Part shown: one piece after another, positions 1 through 11,511 of the stretch
How positions within the stretch are numbered: the first letter of the stretch is position 1
How the letters are laid out: every line of letters starts with the position of its first letter
Assembly: GCA_030533445.1 (NCBI GenBank)
Contig: CM060080.1
Location: 38,330,380 to 38,394,379, forward strand
Direction: 5' to 3'
DNA: 64,000 nt
Source of the DNA: Cyprinodon diabolis
Lineage: Eukaryota > Chordata > Actinopteri > Cyprinodontiformes > Cyprinodontidae
The notes under the pieces: generated by a model
The model's database searches: none
What the model saw: only the letters and a program-made list of their open reading frames with translations
Told to the model about the DNA's origin: nothing
Position numbers and translations under genes: made by a program

Positions 1-1160
1 GTGCGTACACTTCTGAACTGTACATCATGCTAACTGTGGTTATTTTCTGGAGTTTGCTAACTGTTAAACACAGCCGCTTGTAATAATAGTTGAAGAGCAC
101 TCTGAATGTCAGCGTGTCACCATGCCGGCTGGGCCTCCCCCTGTTCTCTGTTCACATTCTGCTGTTTGTGTGTATATTTTTCTAGTCCTGTAAAATGTAA
201 TGTTGCACAATACTTTATCATGTGCCTGAAAGCTGCTTCATGCAGTGGAATTAAAGGATTTACCTTAAAGTCTATACTTGCTGAAATGTGGGATTTTGTG
301 TAACTAACTTTAAATTCAGTCATTTGCAGAATTAAAGTAGGTCCTTACAGAAGCAACTTAGGTTTCTTAAAGTGGACCTTAGTCATGGTCGAGCGTGAGG
401 AATAAACGGCTCCACGCTTCACCACACTGGGCTGCTTGCATTTCTTTAACGCGTCGTTCTTTCCGGCCTTCGTCTCTTCTTTCTGTCGCAGAGTTGCTCT
501 CTTGTTGTTTTGTTTGCATTTTCTAGCAAAAACATTCATACCTCTTCCAGTTTTTCACTGGTTCTTGTGTTCTAACCTGATATTTCACTGTTCAGTAAGC
601 AATAGATCAACACAAAGTAAGATTTGTGTTCATTTACCCAATAATGACGTGCAGCGGTATTCAGCCGCTCTAAGTGCTGTGTAAGAACAACCAGGTCATC
701 GAGTTCTGCAGAAACCACTTATTCACATCTTCATCTAGGTTATGTGGGAAAGCTTTAAAAGTGCAGGATATTGGACCTATTAAGGTTTTCTTTAACCTAT
801 ACTTTCTTCTAAGTGTGCAAGACTCATAGTTATCAGCAGATTCTTCTACCTGAGTTGTTAATCTCTGCAGCTCCTCCAAAGTTACCTTGGACCACTTGAC
901 CAGAACTTTATTTTCAATCTGAACACATTTCTTTCAGATTTTTATTAGAAAAGAAATATTCAATTTGAACAACCCTGTGTTGGTCTATCACGTTTTGTTG
1001 CATTGAAACACATAATGTTGCAGTCGTAACGTGACAAACTGCTGAAGACATAGTTAGATGGTTATAAAAAACTGTAGTTGGAATATGTAAAGAAAATGGG
1101 AAAAAAAAAAAAACTAGGTTGCATCTGCATGATCCACACACACTTCCCTTGTTATTCCAG
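1..1160. other. non-coding, probably intron of the gene ending at 1801
   Basis: No exon is convincingly supported here. The segment ends in a pyrimidine-rich acceptor (ttattccag) at 1160 that leads into the open exon starting at 1161, so it is probably the last intron of that gene. A 69-codon minus-strand ORF at 670-879 has ordinary codon content but no family I recognise and no clear splice context, so it is not called. Confidence 0.5.
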
Positions 1161-1801
1161 GAAAGCAAAAAAAATCAGCCGGATCCATCAACAGGTCTTC
1201 ATCCGGATTTGAGTCCAGCCTCCTTCCCACATCTACTGTCCAAAATAAAACTCACCTGCCCTCCATTCAGCCATCTCTTAGGCCCCTAAATAATTACTTT
1301 GCTCTCATGAACTCTGGAGGAGCAATTGCTCGAAGTCACAGCTGCGCGGATCTTAAAAGCAGCTCACCGCCGAACTCGTTGGATTGCTCCGACTCCCAAA
1401 AGGCTCTCCACAAAGATCGGTCTAGAAAACAGCCCAACCAAGCTGACCAACTGAGCGCCACAAAGTCAGCTAAAGCCTCACAGCATGCTGTAATTCCTCC
1501 TCCTGTTAGCAGAGCTTCCGACACAGACAGAGATAAGGTGTTTGCACAAAAACAGGCAGTTAAAACTGAGAGCAGAGCCATAGAGCTGCAACGAGCTGCA
1601 GAAAAGTCAAGTCAACCAGACTCACACCCAGAAGAGCCCTTCCCCACAAAAACCACCAGTGGATCTGAGCGCACCAATCAGGTCTCTGCAGAGGACATGA
1701 TAAGCCAACCGGTTTCAGCCGCTTCAGAAGCTCGACGACTGAAACTCCAAAGAATTAAAAAGATTTCCTCGCATTCAGTAAGTTGGGGGCCTAATGTGTA
1801 A
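1161..1801 (+). CDS. 3'-terminal coding exon of an unrecognised gene
   Basis: The reading frame is open from an acceptor at 1160 to a TAA at 1799-1801, about 213 codons, with two leading bases completing a codon from an upstream exon outside the window. The product is hydrophilic and low in complexity, rich in Ser, Gln, Lys and Pro (for example RSHSCADLKSSSPP), with no membrane segment or catalytic motif. It ends in a short basic stretch, ARRLKLQRIKK, followed by SWGPNV and the stop. Such composition is typical of disordered C-terminal tails of scaffold or cytoskeletal proteins. I do not recognise the gene. A polyadenylation signal lies about 490 bases downstream, which supports a genuine terminal exon. 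The neighbouring ddo gene is convergent. Confidence 0.6.
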
Positions 1802-2289
1802 AAGGAAGAAATGAAAACAAAGGTCTAAACTATTGAGGAAAAACTGGAACCAGTTACCCCCTATGTTCCAATTAAGGATAGAGTAAGGAGAATGTTCTTA
1901 GCTTTGCTGCTGCTGTATCTGGGTATTGCTTTTCTTCAACTGTGTAGCAAATAGTAACAGAAGAGGTCTGTGCAGGTTTGTTGTTGGACGTGAAAACTTT
2001 TTTAAGTTCAGCCCTGTTGGCTGAAACTCTGGTAGAGCAAACATCTCATTAGAAACAAACTTAAGCATTTCTCAGTTTAGTGCCATTAAACATGTCCATT
2101 AAGTGCAATATACACTTTCAATTTACAAATAAGATTCATTGAAATGTATTCCTTGTGAAGTTGAATGTAAGTTGATTTATTTCTCATCTGTTTCCCACAA
2201 TTATAGTTTTATTGTATGTATTTTTTTAGCTGATCATGAAATAAATTATTTTTCTTTATCAAATGTGTTCAATGTACAAATATGCTATT

Positions 2290-2295
2290 AATAAA
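2290..2295 (+). promoter_or_regulatory. polyadenylation signal AATAAA
   Basis: AATAAA lies 489 bases after the stop codon at 1801, in AT-rich 3' UTR-like DNA. A second AATAAA-like site occurs near 2240. It is the likely 3' end of the gene whose last coding exon is 1161-1801. Confidence 0.45.
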
Positions 2296-2485
2296 GATAT
2301 TGCTGACCTACCGTAAACTTTTGCATTGATAAGAGAGTAAACTAAATAAAATTCACTTTTTTTAAAAATTGACACAAAGTTACAATTTATTTTCAGGTAG
2401 GTATTAGTGTTTTACAGTGTGATTACCTTAAACTGATTTTATTCCCGATGCTGCTAAGCAATCCAACATGTTGATTACAGTTATG

Positions 2486-2503
2486 TTTATTTATGGTTTT
2501 ATT
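2486..2503 (-). promoter_or_regulatory. candidate polyadenylation signals of ddo
   Basis: Two AATAAA hexamers on the minus strand (2486-2491 and 2498-2503) lie about 225 bases beyond the ddo stop codon. They would give ddo a short 3' UTR facing the 3' end of the plus-strand gene. Confidence 0.4.
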
Positions 2504-2726
2504 TCAATTCATTTAACTGGTTTATAAAATACTTTTAGATTATTTCATTATACAGGTATGTCTCAAGAAATCTACATTATTTTTTTGATTATTCAAATCA
2601 GCTGGAGACACAAACATCCTCTTGCTGTTTTTTTATGGCCTCTTTGCTTCATTAATAATCCTAAAAGTGCTCAGATGTTAAATTTGATGAGGACTAGCCT
2701 CTGGTCAAAGTTGGCAGGTTAACGGT

Positions 2727-5508
2727 TCACAGTTTCGCCTGTTGAGGCATTTCTTGAATGCACTTTCTGACCAACTCCAGGGCATCCAAAGCCGTTCCCC
2801 AGGCGATGGTGACCCCCCAACCCCCGTGGCCGTAGTTGTGAACAACCGGCACTATGCAGCCCTGCAGCTGCACCCTCTCCCGCTCCACCCTTGGGTTCCT
2901 CCTGCTTGGCCTGAGACCGACCCACTCGCTAAGGACCTTTGCTTTCTTCAGGGAAGGTTCCAGCCTGGTGCAGCGCTCCAGGATGCTCTGGGTGTCTCCT
3001 TTGTCCACATGCAGGCGCCAGTCACCCTCCTGTCTGGTCCCGCCGATGGTGACGCTGTGTATGCCGGGGTAGATGTAGGTTTTCCCATCTCCGGCTCTGA
3101 TGAAGTGGTTCAACCAGGGGGCCTCCACCTTGAGAACCTGGCCCCTGACTGGGTACACGCCTGCGTCACCCGCTAACTCTTTGGAGCCAAGTCCGGAGCA
3201 GTTCACAATGAGGTCGAAACTGTCGCTTAGCTCCTGCAGACTGTTAACTTTCCTCTGCTTCACTTGGCCGCCAGCCTCTCTAAACCTTAAAAAGAAAAAA
3301 TACACAGCCAGTTAGATTTAAAATCTCAATTTGAAAAATTGACTTAAGGAGGACAAACCTTTTCTCCAGCCAGGGAAGGTAGCTGGAGCATTCACATTTT
3401 ATAGAAGTGAACGCTTGTCCGAATTTATGATCTGGAAAACGCTTCAGTTCCCCATCAGCCATGATTCTAAAGCCAATCACCAAGTCAGACCAGAAGGGCG
3501 TCTTGTTGGCTGGAACTTCCTTAAAAATCTGACAGCTGTAAGAGAAATAGACAAAATCAGAACATGCAAATCGGATCTATAGATCTGGATCTTAGATCTA
3601 CATATTGTTACCCAGAGCTCAGCATTACGCCGGCATCTGGTGCATGCTGAGACTGAGCAATGGCCAGAAGGTGATCAAAGCTGTCTTTGAACCAGCGTCT
3701 TTGTCTCTCCAGAGGAACATCTGAGAAAAAAATGGAGAAAATGATCTATTTTAGCATGAAAAACATCTCTAATCTTTTTCTTTAAGGCATGTCTCATGTC
3801 TTTTGTAAGGCACTGCACCTCGCCTCGCAGAAGTATTCACAAACTGTAAACTTATGCACATTTTAACTTGGTATAACTCTAACCTTTCTTGTTTTCCTAA
3901 GGATTTTATTTAAGTTTTTTTTTTTTGCTCCTCTACTTTGATACATTGAGGACCCACCTGTTGTTGCACTTTGGGGTGTTTGTCTGGTTGTGCAGCTAAA
4001 ATTGTTAGTTTATCGATTGCACAATGTCTCATGCTCTGTCAGATAGTTAAGTCTTCCCACAGATTCTACATTAAGATTTAGATCTGGGCTTTGACTAGGC
4101 CATTATTTGACAATCATTGTTCAGCTGAAAAAAAGAAACCATATATGCAAGTCTTCTGCAACCTCTAATGCAGGGGGCTGCAATCTCTACAAAGAGCCAA
4201 TTTTGACTTCAGTCCAGCTAATAAAACCTGGTTCTGCTGGAGGTTTCTGCCTGTTCAAAGGGAGTTTTTCCTCTCCACTGTCGCTACAAGCATGCTTAGT
4301 GTGAGGGATTGCTGAAGAGTCAATGAGTCGATGCAATCAACTAGTTTTCCTTAGATAGAAAACTTTGAATCAATTTGACTGGATGATCTGGTTGAACTGT
4401 AAAGTGCCTTGAGAATTGTGTTGTGTATTGAAATTAAAATGTAATCTTAAAAAAAAAATGTATTAACCATCTACCTCAGGAGATTTGTCTTTTTTAAATA
4501 ACCGCTGTGCCATTTAAAATTTTAAGTTCTAAAATCAAGGTGGGGAAAGGGATTACATTTTAAATGGGTTCCTGAAATTTGTCTTAAAATTCCATCCATC
4601 CATTTTCTTCCTCTTTATCCGGGCCCGGGTCGCAGAGGCAGCAGTCTAAGTAGAGATGCCCAGACTTCCAATCCACAAACACTTCCTCCAACTGCTCTTG
4701 GGGGAAACCAAGGCGACACCAGGCCAGCTCAGGGACATAGTCCCTCAAGCGTGTCCTGGGCCTAAGGAGGCCTCCTCCCAATAGGACAGATCCCAGAACA
4801 GATGCCTGAGCCTCCTCAGCTGGCTCCTTTCACCCTGGAGGAGCTACGACACTACTCCGAGCTCCTCCCCACCATATCTCGAAGTATGCGCCCACCCAGC
4901 CACCCTGTGAAAGAAACTCATTTCAGACAATTGTACTCATGATCTTGTCCTATCATTATCAAGATCTCATGATCATAGGTGAGGGTGGGAACGTAGATTG
5001 ATCAGTAAATTGAGAGCTTTGTGTAAAAATGATCTTGGTGGGGGGGAATCCCAAGAATATGTTTGTTATATCCATCCATTTTCCATCAGGCTTATCCCTG
5101 CAGGGGTCGCGAGGGATGCTGGTGCCTATCTCCAGCTGTCTACAGGCGAGAGGCGGGGTCCACCCTGGACAGGTCTCCAGTCTATCGCAGGACAACACAG
5201 AGACAAACCATTCATGCACACACAAGCCGACGTACTCGGAGAGAACGAACACATGCTCAGGGAGAACATGCAAACTCCATGCAGAAAGATCCCAGCCCAG
5301 GAATAGAACCTGGAACCTTCTTGCAGATCTACCCACTGCGCCACTAAGCAGCCCCATTTTTCAGTTAAATTTAGAGTCAATTCGTTTTTGGAAATCAGGG
5401 TTTATACAGGAAGGAGGAACTCAATTTTAATGCTTTTTAATGCTCTTAGAAATAATTTTAATGCCATCAATAAGTACCCATTACTCTCATATATATACAG
5501 TATGTGTA

Positions 5509-5548
<40 letters not shown>

Positions 5549-6442
5549 AACACGGCCAAATCCTTCATAATCTTTACCATCGACAGGCTGCAGCCATGTC
5601 CCAAATTTCTCGTTTTCCAGCCACTTATGTTAATTTTTTTTAGGATCAATCAGGAGCAGTTCCACGCAAACACGTGGAACCAGTTCAATCTGATATATTT
5701 GATAAAAATCTTTTTTGTTTTGTTTTGTATAAAGCATTTTAAATGCCATGATAATCACATTGAATTTTAATGCCAATTAAGGCCTTACTTTAAAAAAGTA
5801 ATCTAATGACTTTTAATGATTTTTAATGACCCACAGAAACCCTGGTAATGCAGTTAAATAATTTTAAAGAATTATCTGGTTCTTTATCATTTGTAGCCAA
5901 AGTAATGAAGCCACTCATGGCTCCGGAGCGGGAGGTTGCAGACTCCTGCTCTAACAGTTCTTCTTCCAGGATGACCCTGGATTTCATTTTACTCATTTTC
6001 ACATCATCTCTGACCAGTTTCCCCACTGACATGACTATCCCCACAGCATGATGCTGCCACCACCAAAAGTTCTCCTGGTATAATGTCTACTTGGTGGGCT
6101 TTTGAAGGCAATAACCAAAAATAAAACAAAGAGAAATTGAAATATGATTTAAAAACGCAGTGATTCTTTTAGGATTTTTTTTCTTTTTTTTTACTTTACA
6201 GTAAAGCACAATTTTTCAATGTGGAAAAAGCTCAAGGCGCGTAAAACGCAAATGATTGATTGTTTCTCACCTGGAAATTCAGCAGCAAACAGGATCCCAG
6301 CAGCTCCATCGCTGGTGGTGTCCGGGCTGAATTTCTCTGACAGAAGAGTCACCGAGCAGAGAGGGAGAGCCTCAGCCATGCAGACAGCGGTGGAGAATCC
6401 AACCACACCGGCCCCCACCACGACCAGCCGGAGCCTCTTCAT
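2727..6442 (-). CDS. ddo: D-aspartate oxidase, four coding exons, complete
   Basis: FAD-dependent peroxisomal oxidase that deaminates D-aspartate, N-methyl-D-aspartate and D-glutamate, releasing oxaloacetate (from D-aspartate), ammonia and hydrogen peroxide. Coding exons, in transcript order: 6442-6271, 3720-3612, 3535-3359, 3285-2727. Phases join cleanly to 338 residues, matching the family length of about 340. The start is the ATG at 6442, directly before the beta strand leading to the dinucleotide-binding motif GAGVVG (residues 10-15). Family landmarks are SDKF/SEKF-PDTTSD, a conserved FGQAFTS-KCEC block, VNCSGLGSKELAGD, PVRGQVLKVEAPW, TYIYPG, GGTRQEGDW, VGLRP and VVHNYGHGGWG. The KCEC and APW blocks fit the aspartate oxidase rather than the D-amino-acid oxidase branch. 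The protein ends in AKL, a tripeptide compatible with a type 1 peroxisomal targeting signal. Intron 1 (2.55 kb) is filled with repeats. No frame break is seen. Confidence 0.93.
3800..4140. mobile_element. Tc1/mariner-like MITE relic
   Basis: It begins with AAGGCACTGCA, then AGAAGTATTCACA, the terminal sequence of a common fish Tc1-like repeat whose far end reads AATACTTTTGCAAGGCACTG (seen at 14308-14401 and 36640-36740). It continues to CTTTGACTAGGCCATT. It lies in ddo intron 1 and is interrupted by an L2 tail. Confidence 0.45.
4222..4447 (+). mobile_element. L2-type LINE 3' tail
   Basis: This matches the 3' untranslated tail of the LINE copy at 28245-29735 almost word for word (GTTCTGCTGGAGGTTTCTGC, then TTTTTCCTCTCCACTGT, then GACTGGATGATCTG and AAAGTGCCTTGAGA). 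It is a 5'-truncated insertion in ddo intron 1. Confidence 0.7.
4590..4910. repeat. dispersed teleost repeat fragment
   Basis: It starts CCATCCATCCATTTTCTTCC, followed by TTATCCGGG and blocks such as CCAAGGCGACACCAGGCCAG and CCTGAGCCTCCTCAGCTGG. I recognise it as a widespread fish dispersed repeat, probably the 3' part of a LINE. The family assignment is uncertain. Confidence 0.5.
5071..5355 (-). mobile_element. tRNA-derived SINE, minus strand
   Basis: Read on the minus strand it starts GGGGCTGCTTAGTGGCGCAG with a Pol III A-box-like TGGCGCAGTGGGTAGA and a degenerate B box (GGTTCTATTCC). It continues with GGAGTTTGCATGTTCTCCCT and a body ending GGATAAGCCTGATGGAAAAT. The order fits a tRNA-headed fish SINE. 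A tail fragment of the same family lies at 37825-37905. Confidence 0.6.
5514..5544. repeat. (TA)n microsatellite
   Basis: About 16 TA units in ddo intron 1. ORFs crossing it are artefacts. Confidence 0.9.
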
Positions 6443-7930
6443 CCTGCACAGCCTGACGCACACTGACCCTAACCTGCGGCTTTTATCTGCAAGGTTAATC
6501 CACAACTAGGTGTTGCAATGCATCAGCTCCGGTCCAGGAATCAGTACCTAAAACGTCACTATAAGCACCTTTCTCCGACTTGTCTTTTGCAAAACAATCC
6601 ATAAAAGACTGGTTATTCATGAACCTATTCAGGTGACGTAACAGATTTAGGTCACTTAATTAAATGGCTCTAGTAGCTATACCTAAAAAACTTGCCTGTA
6701 CCTACTGTGGTGACGTATTAAACATGAAAAACCTTGCAATGTATTACAAATATCAGTTTCCGACTGATCCCCAGCACCGGGTTAAAAAAAGAAAAGAAAA
6801 AGAAGCTAAAAACAAACCTGCTGTAGTGACTCACCCACTCCTCACGACATGAAGTCCGCTTCACATTCGGCGCTAATGAACAAGTGTAGCTGCTACCTTA
6901 TGAAAGTGTCACTTAACCTAGATTTATTTTTCTGAAGTCTATTTGTAAAACATTGCAGATACAGTAAAATTGATTTTAGACCATTTAATTTTATTTGTGA
7001 AAATCTTAAGAGGTCCAACTTAAAAGCTACATCATAGGTTTATTGTGGGCCTCTCTCCCTGATAAGATCACAGCTTTTAAATGTAAATTTGCTGGAAAGG
7101 GGGCCAGGTTAAATAGAATTTAAAGAGATTGGTTTTATGGCATGTATGTGTTGTGAAAATCAAGCTTAAACACAAAGGAGAGATTAAATTTGTGGTATCA
7201 TATTGAAAATTTAACACAAGGAAGATTATTCTTTGAATTTATACAAAAATAAAATGTATAGGCTATACAACAATTTAAAATGATTTAATATATGCTAAAC
7301 CCGTTTGGTCTATTTAATGCTATAGATATTCTCAATAAAACGTCAGATTTTAGGTTCATATAAAAAAATCTACAATGGTTGGGTTCCCTTGGGCAGGTTA
7401 TTTCAGTATGAAGTAGTTTACAACATGGACCAAATAAGTTAAAAATCCCATTTATTCCCTTACCTTTCATCAGTATATCAAGCTTCTCTTTTTTTGATAG
7501 AATATCTGTTTTTGTCCAACCATTTCAGGTTTTAAGTACTTTAAATGTCGAAGTACAGAGGATTGAAAGTAGTGCAGGTTCAGGGGTACGAATCGGATGC
7601 TAACTTCACAGTGGCTCCTCGACTTTCCACTGATTCCTTTTTTATCACACAGTCAGGGACGTTCAGGTCCTTAAAGAGGCCTTCACACCATACTCGATTA
7701 CATGTGATTTTTTACATGTTATATTTAAGAGAATAAAATGTAAACGTATTGACAAAAATATCCCTAATCCAATCTTATTTTTAATAAGTTTTTATTTATG
7801 TAATCCATACAGATCATTGACCACCAGAAGGTCGCAACATTTTTGTTGATCTACAAATGTTTTTCACTCTATTTGAATGAAAAGCGCACTGGCTATGATC
7901 TGTAGATCAGCGCACTTAACATCCCATTCT
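6443..7930. other. intergenic, ddo upstream region
   Basis: This is the non-coding DNA between the ddo start codon (minus strand) and the promoter-like patch before dusp23. It should contain the ddo promoter and 5' UTR. No coding exon, RNA gene or clear repeat was recognised. The stretch 6900-7500 is AT-rich. Confidence 0.5.
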
Positions 7931-7933
7931 ATC

Positions 7934-7977
7934 TCTCGCGATATGTGAGTCGCGTTCACGTTTTCCGTTCGGCGAAG
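7934..7977 (+). promoter_or_regulatory. CpG promoter-like patch and possible non-coding first exon of dusp23
   Basis: TCTCGCGA at 7934-7941 lies in a locally CpG-rich island (ATATGTGAGTCGCG, then TTCCGTTCGGCG) within AT-rich DNA. It is followed by a strong splice donor, AAG|GTAAGG, at 7977/7978. TCTCGCGAGA-type sites are known CpG-promoter elements bound by BANP or ZBTB33. The next same-strand gene is dusp23, whose coding exon is preceded by an acceptor at 12044, so this could be its promoter and 5' UTR exon. That link is inference. Confidence 0.35.
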
Positions 7978-8901
7978 GTAAGGTCCTTACAGCTCACTAC
8001 TTTAGTTATATTTGGTTTTTAGAAACCTGCTTACTTGAGTGTTACAATACCAGCAGACATGAATCGTTTAACACTGATATAACTATCGCCTTGTTAGCAG
8101 GCTGTGTGTCAACCACAGATATATTCGGTTAAAATGGTTAGCTTGTATGCTAACTTTCAACGTCTTCACTTTTACCACATTTTCTTTAAAAAAAATAAAA
8201 TAAAATAAGCGTTCAAACCCCACAAATAAATATTAAAACTAAGTATTAACTAAGTGGACGGGTGTAACTTCCTACAACCAACACAAGAAGAGTCTGTTAT
8301 GGATATAAGTTGATGGGAAACAAAAATAGTTTATGTGTTATGAAGCATTTGAAGCTAGCTTGATCACCATGGCAACTGCGGACAGAGGCTGCTTCAGAGC
8401 AGTGCATGCTGGGAGGTTGGGATTCAGCTGTCTGACGGGATGACTACATATTTACTGGTTTTCTTTTTAAGGAAAAGAAAACATTATTCATCATAATAGC
8501 TGATTGAAGGCAACAGTCTGTGTTTTTCTCTGCACAGACTCATAATAAATGTGATTTTAAAACTAGAATATGCAGCTTTTTGCGAGAGACAGCAAGCTCA
8601 ATTCGTGGCAGTGGCCGCGTAGCAGCAGTTCCGGTGGCTCTTCGGCCACTAAATTATTGTTCCATGTAGTTTTTTAATCACTTTTTTTTTGTGCCGTTTT
8701 TCGGCAAATGCCTTATTTATAGTACTTCTAAATAGATTGTTTTTTTTTTTAATATTGTGATGTTATTGCTTAATAAACTGCATTAAAACTTTTATAATGT
8801 CGCATTTATTTGATGGAACGGAGTAGTTTGTCTGCCAATAAGTGGCCTCGCCCGGCAGCGGGCACCATCAGCCACTCCGGGCGGGGGCAGCTTCTGCCAG
8901 T

Positions 8902-9700
8902 GTGACAGATCAACTGGTGACAGCAGCTGGAAAACCGCACACAGATGTCTCCGTGGGCGGGGCTTTTCAGGACCCCTCTCCTCAAACAGGAAGTAAACTG
9001 CGTGTAGACTCCAAGAACTACAAATTATTGTGTTATTTGATCGATAAGAAATACGTTGAGATCTTAAGAAGTCACCATCACTAAGGTATTTAATTGCATT
9101 AAGAAAGCATGTTTTAGGGATTTCTCCAAACCCGCACACAGAGTTTTGAGGAACTTGTCCTGCTGTTTATCTGTTTGTTACAGAGCCTCAGCGATGAGAG
9201 AAAGAACCGAGTAGAAAAACCACAGAAAGCTGTATGAGAAGGAAAAACAGCCGGTGCAATAAAAGGTCAATGGGAACAACTAACGGCGCTGACTGTTTAT
9301 GTGGAGGGAAACTAATTACTTTTACTTCTCATACAGCTTTCTGTGATTTTTCTACTTCGTTCTTTCTCTCATTGCTGAGGCTCTGAAACAAACTGATAAA
9401 CCGAAGTAGGACAAGTTCTTAAAATCTCTGTGTGCGGGTTTGGAGAAATCCCTAAAACATGCTATATGCTTTCTTAATGCAATTAAATACCTTAGTGATG
9501 GTGACTTCTTAAGATCTCAACGTATTTCGTATCGATCAAATAACACAATAATTTGTAGTTCTTGGAGTCTACACGCAGTTTACTTCCTGTTTGAGGAGAG
9601 GGGTCCTGAAAAGTCCCGCCCACAGACACATCTGCAAAAATCAGCGGTTTTCCAGCTGCTGTCACCAGTTGATCTCGTCCCCAGTTGATCTGTCACCAGT
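8902..9700. repeat. foldback element, long inverted repeat
   Basis: The left arm (about 8902-9245) and right arm (about 9319-9700) are reverse complements over roughly 340 bases, separated by a spacer of about 75 bases. Both arms encode the same 45-residue frame on opposite strands (containing NAIKYLSDGDFLRS), so pairing is near-identical there. The right arm carries a short duplication of CCCAGTTGATCT near its outer end. No transposase is present. Confidence 0.8.
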
Positions 9701-10055
9701 TTACCTGTCCGTAAAGCTGTTCGCTTTCGTCTCTTCAGTAAGTAAAATCTGTTGATACTGTTTATGGCTAATTGTATCATCGCCAAGGATAAAGTATGAA
9801 AGTGACGATGATCTCCACATTAATATGAATATTTGTCTGTTTACTTCAATGAATCCGGGCTGGACAGTTAGCTTCTTGTGTTGCTTGAGCAAAGTTGCAA
9901 CTGAAACTAGTCATGATAATAAAGATAATAACCATTTGCCTCTCGACTTTGTGAAAACTTTAAGGTTTGTCCTTAGAATAAGGATTTTTTTCACTAAAAG
10001 TTTCCCGTTGTTTATAGAATAGTGATATACTGCAATGGGCTTTGTAATAACAAAC

Positions 10056-11511
10056 TAGGGCAGCAACTAACGATTATTTCGCAAATCGATCAATCTGTAG
10101 TTATTTTTCCTATTAATCGATTAATAATCGGACAGCAAAATACATTGTGTGAAATTAAACCAGGTGAAATCAAAACTTTTCCACTTGAGGAGTTCTGGAT
10201 GGTATGGAAGAGGATTAGGGCCACTGAAAAAAAAGATGAAAAATATATATTTTAAAATATTGTTTCAGTTTAATAATCTCAGAACTATGACTTTAATCTC
10301 AGAATTCTGACTTTAATCTCAGAACTCTGAATTTAATCTCAGAACTCTGACTTTAATCTCAGAACTATGACTTTAATCTCAGAATTCTGACTTTAATCTC
10401 AGAACTCTGAATTTAATCTCAGAACTATGACTTTAATCTCAGAATTCTGAATTTAATCTCAGAACTATGACTTTAATCTCAGAATTCTGAATTTAATCTC
10501 AGAACTATGACTTTAATCTCAGAATTCTGAATTTAATCTCAGAACTATGACTTTAATCTCAGAATTCTGAATTTAATCACAGAACTATGACTTTAATCTC
10601 AGAATTCTGAATTTAATCTCAGAACTATGACTTTAATCTCAGAATTCTAACTTTAATCTCAGAATTCTAACTTTAATCTCAGAATTCTAAATTTAATCTC
10701 AGAACTATGACTTTAATCTCAGAATTCTGACTTTAATCTCAGAACTCTGAATTTAATCTCAGAACTATGACTTTAATCTCAGAACTATGACTTTAATCTC
10801 AGAACTATGACTTTAATCTCAGAATTCTAACTTTAATCTCAGAATTCTAACTTTAATCTCAGAATTCTAACTTTAATCTCAGCATTTTGGATCTTAATGT
10901 AGATGGGCCCCATGAAGGCAGAGATGTGGAACACTCAGCTTCACTGACAAAGATGTGAGTTGTTTGGGAGGAACAGGAACAGATTGGTGGGAAATTATGG
11001 AATTAGGCGACTTTTTACGCGTCCAAGGAGTCCCTGGTGATTCTATTTCATTAATGGAAGATCAGAAAGTGATTAAAAAAGGGAGCTAGTTTATAGTCTC
11101 TAAAACAGACATGGCTACGGCTTGATGCTAACATGTTTGTTAGCTGTCAGAATTCAGAGAAAAAAAGTGAGAATTGTGAGATTAAAGTCAGAATTCAGAT
11201 TTTTTTTTCTCATATTATACTGAAATAAAATGTAAAAATCAGTTAACTTTTTATTATTTTTTCAGTGGCTTTAATCGTCTTCCATAGAATAGAACATATT
11301 GAAAGAAGAAAAAGATTTTTATCTTAAATGCAAAATGTTTACATATTTTATTTACAATTTTGGTATAATTACTGCTCAATGTGGGTCGCTGTGTCAGCTA
11401 AAGGCATTTTATACTCCAGTCTTTATACTCCAGGTAGCGATTAATCGATCACTATATAAGTAGATGTTTATTTCAATAATCGATTAATCACGATTAATTG
11501 ATTCAGCCCTT
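10056..11511. mobile_element. non-autonomous DNA transposon relic with minisatellite inside
   Basis: Its ends are imperfect inverted repeats: TAGGGCAGCAACTAACGATT at the left, and at the right the complement of TAAGGGCTGAATCAATTAAT. Both are followed by ATTAATCGATTAAT-like sequence. This resembles fish hAT-type MITEs, but I could not define a target duplication. Its interior has been expanded by the 20-bp minisatellite at 10281-10880. Confidence 0.5.
10281..10880 (+). repeat. 20-bp minisatellite, 30 units without indels
   Basis: Thirty consecutive units of consensus AGAAYTMTGACTTTAATCTC run with an exact 20-base period. Variation is nearly confined to AACTATGA, AATTCTGA, AACTCTGA and AATTCTAA plus CTTTAA or ATTTAA. 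A degenerate unit follows at 10881. Variant units alternate in blocks, suggesting expansion through 40- and 60-base higher-order units. Confidence 0.95.

Noticed and set aside
670..879. 69-codon minus-strand ORF
   Set aside because: It has no recognisable domain, splice context or homology. It could be a transposon relic but is not supportable.
2742..3315. plus-strand ORFs of 71-144 codons
   Set aside because: They are antisense to ddo exon 4. The minus strand shows clear family homology.
5388..5770. ORFs with a YIYIYIYI core
   Set aside because: They are translation of a (TA)n microsatellite in ddo intron 1.
10281..10880. CRISPR-like array
   Set aside because: The units are contiguous 20-mers without distinct spacers, in a eukaryotic genome. 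It is a minisatellite.
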